Shown: positions 59,749 through 64,000 of the stretch, piece after piece
Layout of the letters: each line of letters starts with the position of its first letter
Position numbering within the stretch: the first letter of the stretch is position 1
NCBI RefSeq assembly: GCF_012927185.1
Contig: NZ_JABBGB010000003.1
Coordinates: 682,001 to 746,000, forward strand
DNA length: 64,000 nt
Origin: Pseudoflavitalea sp. G-6-1-2
GTDB taxonomy: Bacteria > Bacteroidota > Bacteroidia > Chitinophagales > Chitinophagaceae
Direction of reading: 5' to 3'
The notes under the pieces: generated by a model
Seen by the model: only the letters and a program-made list of their open reading frames with translations
Databases searched by the model: none
What the model was told of the DNA's origin: nothing
Translations under genes and position numbers: made by a program

Positions 59749-61437
59749 ATGACGACTTTCGACGCATTGGGTTTGGATGCGAGATTGGTACAGGCTACCG
59801 ATGCACTTGGCTACAAAAACCCAACACCTATACAGGAACAAGCGATTCCTGTTCTGCTTAGCGGCACCAAGGATTTGGTGGGCCTGGCACAAACTGGTAC
59901 GGGTAAAACAGCTGCATTCGGTTTACCCCTGTTACACCTGATCGATGAGAAGCAGAAATTCCCCCAGGCGCTGGTTGTTTGTCCTACCAGAGAGCTGTGC
60001 CTTCAAATTGTGAATGAGATGGAACAGTTCAAGCAATTCATACCAGGCATGTTTGTAGCTGCCGTGTATGGAGGAACTTCTATCGGGCAACAGATCCGCG
60101 AACTTAAAAGAGGCGTTCAGATTGTAGTGGCCACACCAGGCCGTCTGATCGACCTGATTGAACGAAAAGCAATTAATCTGGAAGAGATCAAATATGTGGT
60201 GCTCGATGAGGCAGATGAAATGCTGAACATGGGATTCAAGGAAGACATTGAATTCATTCTGCAGAATACGCCCAACCGCGGCGCCACCTGGCTGTTCAGC
60301 GCTACCATGCCACCTGAGATCAAGCGTGTAAGCAAACGCTACATGAAAGAACCTTTCGAGATCACGGTAGGCAAAGTGAACACAGCCAATAAAAACATCG
60401 ACCACCAGTATTACATCACATCGGCCCAGTACAGATATCAGGCATTGAAACGACTGATCGATTTCAATCCCGGCATCTACGGTATCATCTTTACCCGTAC
60501 AAAAGCAGATGCGCAGGACATTGCAGAGAAACTTACCCGTGAGGGATACGATATCGATGCATTGCACGGAGATCTCACGCAGCAGCAGCGCGACAAAGTG
60601 ATGGGCGAATTCCGCGAAAAAACTTTGCAGTTGCTCATTGCTACCGACGTAGCAGCGAGAGGTATCGATGTGAAAGACATCACGCACGTTATCAATTACG
60701 AACTGCCCGACGATGTTGAGGTGTACACACACCGCAGCGGCCGTACAGGCAGAGCCGGTAACACAGGTATCTGTATGTCTATCATACATGCACGTGAAAC
60801 AGGCAAAATGCGTCAGATCCAATCCATTGTTCAGTCTCCGTTCCACAAACTGGAGATCCCAAGCGGAAAGGATGTTTGCCGCAAGCAGTTCTACCACTTT
60901 ATGGACAAACTGCTGCAAACCGATATCAGCCATGGAGGATACGAAACCTATGTTCCGATGCTCGAAGAGAAATTCGCAGACATCACCAAGGAAGAGATCC
61001 TGAAACGCCTGGCAGCCATGGAATTCGACAGATTCCTCAAATACTACGAGAATGCCGAAGACCTCAACGTTCGCGAAATCAAACGCGGAGAAAGAGGCGA
61101 ACGACCAAATGATCGTGGAAGATTTGAGCGTGGTGGCGAAAGAGGTGGAGATGGCCGCCGCGATACCAGAGGACGCACATTCGGTGGCGGTGGCGATTAC
61201 GCACGCCTCTTTGTGAACCTCGGAACCAAAGACGGATTCTACAAAGCCAGCTTCCTTCAGTTTATTCTCGATATGAGCGATCTCCGCAAAGAGGTGCTCG
61301 GAAGAATCGATATGAAAGAAATGAATAGCTGGATCGAAATCGATAAAGGCGCTGCGCAGCAAATGATCCGCGCTATCGACGGTAAAAATTACCGCGGAAG
61401 AAAGATCAGAATGAACGACGCAGACAGCAGACGATAA
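59749..61437 (+). CDS. DEAD-box RNA helicase with DbpA-type RNA-binding domain
   Basis: A protein of 562 residues. The Q motif and motif I are YKNPTPIQEQAIPVLLSG and AQTGTGKTAAF, motif II is VLDEADEMLNMGF, motif III is FSATMP, and motifs V and VI are LIATDVAARGIDVKDITHVINYELPDDVEVYTHRSGRTGRAG. The core spans ~1-370. A linker rich in Arg/Gly (~440-480) leads to a C-terminal DbpA/CsdA-like RRM (~485-555, YARLFVNLGTKDGFYKASFLQFILD ... RKIRMND). It likely works in ribosome assembly or cold-stress RNA unwinding. It sits inside the aromatic gene cluster but with its own promoter. Confidence 0.95.
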   Translation: MTTFDALGLDARLVQATDALGYKNPTPIQEQAIPVLLSGTKDLVGLAQTGTGKTAAFGLPLLHLIDEKQKFPQALVVCPTRELCLQIVNEMEQFKQFIPGMFVAAVYGGTSIGQQIRELKRGVQIVVATPGRLIDLIERKAINLEEIKYVVLDEADEMLNMGFKEDIEFILQNTPNRGATWLFSATMPPEIKRVSKRYMKEPFEITVGKVNTANKNIDHQYYITSAQYRYQALKRLIDFNPGIYGIIFTRTKADAQDIAEKLTREGYDIDALHGDLTQQQRDKVMGEFREKTLQLLIATDVAARGIDVKDITHVINYELPDDVEVYTHRSGRTGRAGNTGICMSIIHARETGKMRQIQSIVQSPFHKLEIPSGKDVCRKQFYHFMDKLLQTDISHGGYETYVPMLEEKFADITKEEILKRLAAMEFDRFLKYYENAEDLNVREIKRGERGERPNDRGRFERGGERGGDGRRDTRGRTFGGGGDYARLFVNLGTKDGFYKASFLQFILDMSDLRKEVLGRIDMKEMNSWIEIDKGAAQQMIRAIDGKNYRGRKIRMNDADSRR

Positions 61438-61450
61438 TTCAATTTCAATG

Positions 61451-61523
61451 TTTGAAAATTTGAATACGTCTGTTGCCTGACTAACAAACAAAATCAAGAC
61501 ACAGACATATTCAAATTTTCAAA
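61451..61523. repeat. Long A/T-rich inverted repeat upstream of DAHP synthase
   Basis: Arms 61451-61473 and 61501-61523 (23 bases each) match as an inverted repeat at 22 of 23 positions around a 27-base spacer. A further 5-bp pairing (CAATG 61446-61450 with CATTG beyond a 2-base bulge) extends it. The core is TTTGAAAATTTGAATA. It ends 8 bases before the DAHP synthase start codon, so on the mRNA it would put the start region at the foot of a 23-bp stem. No T-run suited to termination follows. Confidence 0.75.
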
Positions 61524-61531
61524 TTCATTGT

Positions 61532-62620
61532 ATGACAAGTACAGAAACAACCATGAAGGAAACAGTGCAGGCAGCATGGAACAAACGCCCCCTGATCATC
61601 TCAGGCCCCTGCAGCGCAGAAACCGAAGAGCAGGTAATTGAAACAGCACAACAGCTGGCCAAAACAGGTAAGGTAGACATGCTTCGCGCCGGTATCTGGA
61701 AACCCCGCACCCGTCCCGGCAGCTTTGAAGGGATCGGTACCAAAGGTCTCCCATGGATGCAGCAGGCAAGAAAACTCACCGGCCTCCCTATCACTGTAGA
61801 AGTAGCAACCGCCAAACAGGTGGAAGACGCTCTTCACTTCGATGTGGATGTTCTGTGGATCGGCGCCCGCACCACTGTTAACCCCTTCAGCGTACAGGAA
61901 GTTGCTGATGCACTCAAAGGCACCAACGTTCCCGTACTGATCAAGAACCCCATCAATCCCGACCTCGAATTATGGACCGGTGCAGTTGAGCGCGTGGCAA
62001 AAGCAGGCATCGATCAGATCGGCCTCATCCACCGCGGATTCAGCGCATACGGCAACTCGGAATACCGCAATGCCCCCATGTGGCACCTCGCTATCGAGAT
62101 GAAACGCCGCCATCCGAATATGCCTTTCATCAACGATCCTTCGCATATCTGCGGAAGAAGAGATATTCTGCTCGATGTGATGCAGAAGGCAATCGACCTC
62201 GACTACGATGGTTTCATCATCGAATCACATATCGACCCCGACAAAGCATGGAGCGATGCCAAACAACAGGTTACTCCTGAGCGTCTCACAGAAATGCTCA
62301 ACTCGATTGTTTGGAGAAATGAAGATTCCAGCTCCGAAGAGTTCCACGCAGCGCTCGAAAAACTCCGTCAGCAGATCAACCACCTGGATGATGAACTGAT
62401 GCAGATTCTCGGTCAGCGCATGAAAGTGGCAGAACAGATCGGTCTCTACAAAAAGAACAACCAGATCACCATTCTGCAAACCAACCGCTGGAACGAAATC
62501 CTCGAACGCGCATTCAAACAAGGTGATAAGATCGGCCTCAGCAAAGAATTCATCACCAAGTATTTTGATGCCGTACACATGGAAAGTATCAACCACCAGA
62601 ACAAGATCATGAACGCATAA
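61532..62620 (+). CDS. DAHP synthase / chorismate mutase fusion
   Basis: A protein of 362 residues. Residues ~15-265 are a type I-beta DAHP synthase: PLIISGPCSAETEEQVIETAQQL, DMLRAGIWKPRTRPGSFEG, VDVLWIGARTTVNPFSVQEVADAL, LIHRGFSAYG, PFINDPSHICGRRDILLDV and GFIIESHIDPD. Residues ~275-362 are an AroQ-type chorismate mutase (LEKLRQQINHLDDELMQILGQRMKVAEQIGLYKKNNQI). The fusion catalyses the first shikimate step and the chorismate-to-prephenate step, and mutase-domain binding of prephenate usually regulates it. It supplies the substrate of pheA and tyrA in the same cluster. Confidence 0.95.
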   Translation: MTSTETTMKETVQAAWNKRPLIISGPCSAETEEQVIETAQQLAKTGKVDMLRAGIWKPRTRPGSFEGIGTKGLPWMQQARKLTGLPITVEVATAKQVEDALHFDVDVLWIGARTTVNPFSVQEVADALKGTNVPVLIKNPINPDLELWTGAVERVAKAGIDQIGLIHRGFSAYGNSEYRNAPMWHLAIEMKRRHPNMPFINDPSHICGRRDILLDVMQKAIDLDYDGFIIESHIDPDKAWSDAKQQVTPERLTEMLNSIVWRNEDSSSEEFHAALEKLRQQINHLDDELMQILGQRMKVAEQIGLYKKNNQITILQTNRWNEILERAFKQGDKIGLSKEFITKYFDAVHMESINHQNKIMNA

Positions 62621-63049
62621 GTGACAGCTAACAACCATAAGATCTGGCTCTTTGTTCATGTGATCGTCACCGTTCGCGAGCGCAAGGCATTGCTGAAGAA
62701 ACCCATCCGTACTGTACTCTTTGCACACCTGCAGAAAGATGGATCGGAACGCGGTATCAGGCTCACGGCCGTGAATGGTGTGGATGATCATATCCATCTG
62801 CTGGTGCAGTTGCATCCCGCACAGAATCTGTTGCAGGTGATCAAATCACTGAAATCGGAATCTGCTAACTGGATCAACAATTCCAACTTCCTCGCAGAAC
62901 CTTTTGAATGGGAAGAAGCTTTCGCCGCTTACACGGTGAGCCCCTCAGGAGTGAAGCAGGTTGCGGATTTCATCGGCAGGCAGGAGGAATACCACCAATC
63001 GAAATCGCTCGAAAGCGAACTGGAAGTTTTCGATAAAGTACAACTGTAA
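62621..63049 (+). CDS. REP-type (RAYT/IS200-like) Y1 HUH transposase-like protein
   Basis: A protein of 142 residues starting at GTG (62621), immediately after the stop of the DAHP synthase gene. It has the IS200/TnpA_REP fold: an opening strand HKIWLFVHVIVTVRERKALL, the HUH motif in VDDHIHLLVQL (His57 and His59), helix QNLLQVIKSLKSESANWINN, and the catalytic tyrosine in FIGRQEEYHQSKS (Tyr124). All catalytic residues seem intact. It has no terminal inverted repeats of its own and abuts both neighbours (0 and 1 base), which fits a domesticated or REP-associated transposase rather than an intact insertion sequence. Confidence 0.8.
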   Translation: MTANNHKIWLFVHVIVTVRERKALLKKPIRTVLFAHLQKDGSERGIRLTAVNGVDDHIHLLVQLHPAQNLLQVIKSLKSESANWINNSNFLAEPFEWEEAFAAYTVSPSGVKQVADFIGRQEEYHQSKSLESELEVFDKVQL

Positions 63050-63050
63050 C

Positions 63051-64000
63051 ATGCAAAAAAAATCTTGTCAGTTCTCATCAAAGAAAGTTGATTACTACTT
63101 CGATGCTGACTTTGCCCTGCTTGAGAAATTAGTAGGCAAGGAGCATACCGTACTGATCACCGACGAAAATATTTACGGCCTTCACGCCAAAAAATTCAAG
63201 GGCTGGAACAGCATTGTGCTCAAGCCTGGTGAAGAGTTCAAAATTCAACCTACTGTAGATGCAGTGATTGAAGAACTCATCGAATCCGGCGCAGACCGCA
63301 AAACAACCCTCGTTGGTATCGGTGGGGGAGTTGTTACAGATATCACCGGTTATGTAGCGGCTATCTTCATGCGTGGCATCCGTTGCGGCTTTGTACCCTC
63401 AACAGTACTGGCCATGGTGGATGCGAGCATCGGGGGAAAGAATGGTGTAGATGTAGGCATCTATAAGAATCTCGTGGGCACTATCCGTCAGCCGGATTTT
63501 CTGCTCTACGATTACAGCCTGCTGAAAACACTGCCCGAAACTGAGTGGATCAACGGCTTTGCCGAGATCATCAAACACAGCTGTATCAAGGATCTTCGCA
63601 TGTTCAAAGAGCTGGAGGAAAAGAAACTATCATTCTACAAAAAAGATAAAGCCGCACTCGGCAAACTCATTCTCCGCAATGCCATGCTCAAATCGAAAGT
63701 GGTAGAGCAGGATGAGTTCGAAGCCGGCGACCGCCGTCTACTGAACTTCGGACACACGCTTGGCCATGCCATCGAGAATATGTACGAGTTATCGCACGGA
63801 CAAGCCATCTCCATCGGAATGACCATGGCCTGCCATCTCTCTGCAAAACTCGCGGGCTTCAAAGACACAGACCGCGTAGTGCGCGTGCTGGAGCAATACG
63901 GATTGCCTACTTACGCGGAGTTCGACAAGAACGCAGCATTCGATGTATTGCAGAAAGACAAAAAGAAAGAACGCACCACCATGAACTATGTGCTGCTCGA
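63051..64000 (+). CDS. aroB: 3-dehydroquinate synthase (runs off the window)
   Basis: The first 316 codons are visible. The NAD-binding region is TLVGIGGGVVTDITGYVAAIFMRGI, followed by VPSTVLAMVDASIGGKNGVDV and NLVGTIRQPDFLLYD. The zinc ligands appear in WINGFAEIIKHSCI (Glu ~171) and RRLLNFGHTLGHAIENMY (His ~234), and the second His is in ELSHGQAISIGM. AroB closes DAHP to 3-dehydroquinate, the second shikimate step, directly after the DAHP synthase encoded two genes upstream. It starts one base after the transposase-like gene, so translation is probably coupled. Confidence 0.95.
   Translation, partial: MQKKSCQFSSKKVDYYFDADFALLEKLVGKEHTVLITDENIYGLHAKKFKGWNSIVLKPGEEFKIQPTVDAVIEELIESGADRKTTLVGIGGGVVTDITGYVAAIFMRGIRCGFVPSTVLAMVDASIGGKNGVDVGIYKNLVGTIRQPDFLLYDYSLLKTLPETEWINGFAEIIKHSCIKDLRMFKELEEKKLSFYKKDKAALGKLILRNAMLKSKVVEQDEFEAGDRRLLNFGHTLGHAIENMYELSHGQAISIGMTMACHLSAKLAGFKDTDRVVRVLEQYGLPTYAEFDKNAAFDVLQKDKKKERTTMNYVLL

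Noticed and set aside
59932-61497. Long open frame on the minus strand opposite the DEAD-box helicase gene
   Set aside because: All helicase motifs are on the plus strand; the antisense product has no recognisable domain.
61438-61531. A second attenuator with leader peptide in front of DAHP synthase
   Set aside because: No short frame rich in aromatic codons is present, and the inverted repeat has a long spacer and no T-run, so it does not read as a terminator.
62621-63049. Intact IS200 insertion sequence
   Set aside because: No terminal hairpins or left and right ends flank the gene; it abuts both neighbouring genes, so only the transposase-like gene is reported.

Overview
The window looks like a chromosomal segment of a Bacteroidota bacterium, most likely of the Chitinophagaceae. 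Three large secreted proteins end in type IX secretion (T9SS) sorting domains. Many genes carry the Bacteroidota -7 box TAnnTTTG just upstream, Shine-Dalgarno sites are almost absent, and the gene set (PafA-type phosphatase, ftsK followed by lolA, a tricorn homologue, a murK/murQ pair, class I and class II aldolases side by side) is typical of the phylum. No rRNA, tRNA, CRISPR array, prophage or intact insertion sequence was found.

Layout. 1-13.5 kb: sensing and surface proteins. These are a truncated Reg_prop-type sensor, a T9SS protein, a LuxR-type response regulator, a 2105-residue T9SS protein made of four approximately 430-residue repeats, and a 7TMR-DISM histidine kinase. 13.6-18.2 kb: ftsK, lolA, a UbiX-family flavin prenyltransferase and a thioredoxin-fold protein. 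18.2-19.3 kb has no protein gene but holds tandem terminators, a probable small RNA with its own promoter and terminator, and a strand-biased tract with regularly spaced TCCA motifs. 19.3-32.7 kb: an alpha-oxoamine synthase, a PafA-like phosphatase, an M16 peptidase, an M57-like lipoprotein protease, fbaB and fbaA, an S12 serine hydrolase, and a two-gene unit of an unknown protein and a metal-receptor-like protein. 32.7-33.8 kb is a second gene-free stretch with an extreme density of GGA. 33.9-43.5 kb: a T9SS beta-helix protein, tricorn protease, a DUF6934-like protein with a tiny 58-residue partner, a cystathionine beta-synthase-like enzyme and an alpha/beta hydrolase. 43.5-53.8 kb: tex, an ECF sigma / membrane anti-sigma-like / DUF6249-like module, a lipoprotein, an RHS-type protein without its RHS core, and a C-terminal processing protease. 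53.9-55.7 kb: a BadF-type amino-sugar kinase and murQ, for peptidoglycan recycling.

56.4-64 kb is an aromatic amino acid locus: pheA, aminotransferase, tyrA, a small membrane protein, a DEAD-box helicase with its own promoter, a DAHP synthase/chorismate mutase fusion, a REP-type (Y1/HUH) transposase-like gene and aroB, which runs off the window. In front of pheA is what reads as a complete transcription attenuator: a promoter, a 29-codon leader peptide with nine Phe/Tyr in eleven consecutive residues, an antiterminator arm and an intrinsic terminator. It was recognised from sequence alone and is the strongest regulatory finding here.

Other leads are the GGA-rich tract, the DUF6934-like/58-residue pair with an unusually strong ribosome binding site, the orphan small RNA, and a 23-bp imperfect inverted repeat directly in front of the DAHP synthase gene, close to the transposase-like gene. 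All functions are from motif reading; no database search was run.
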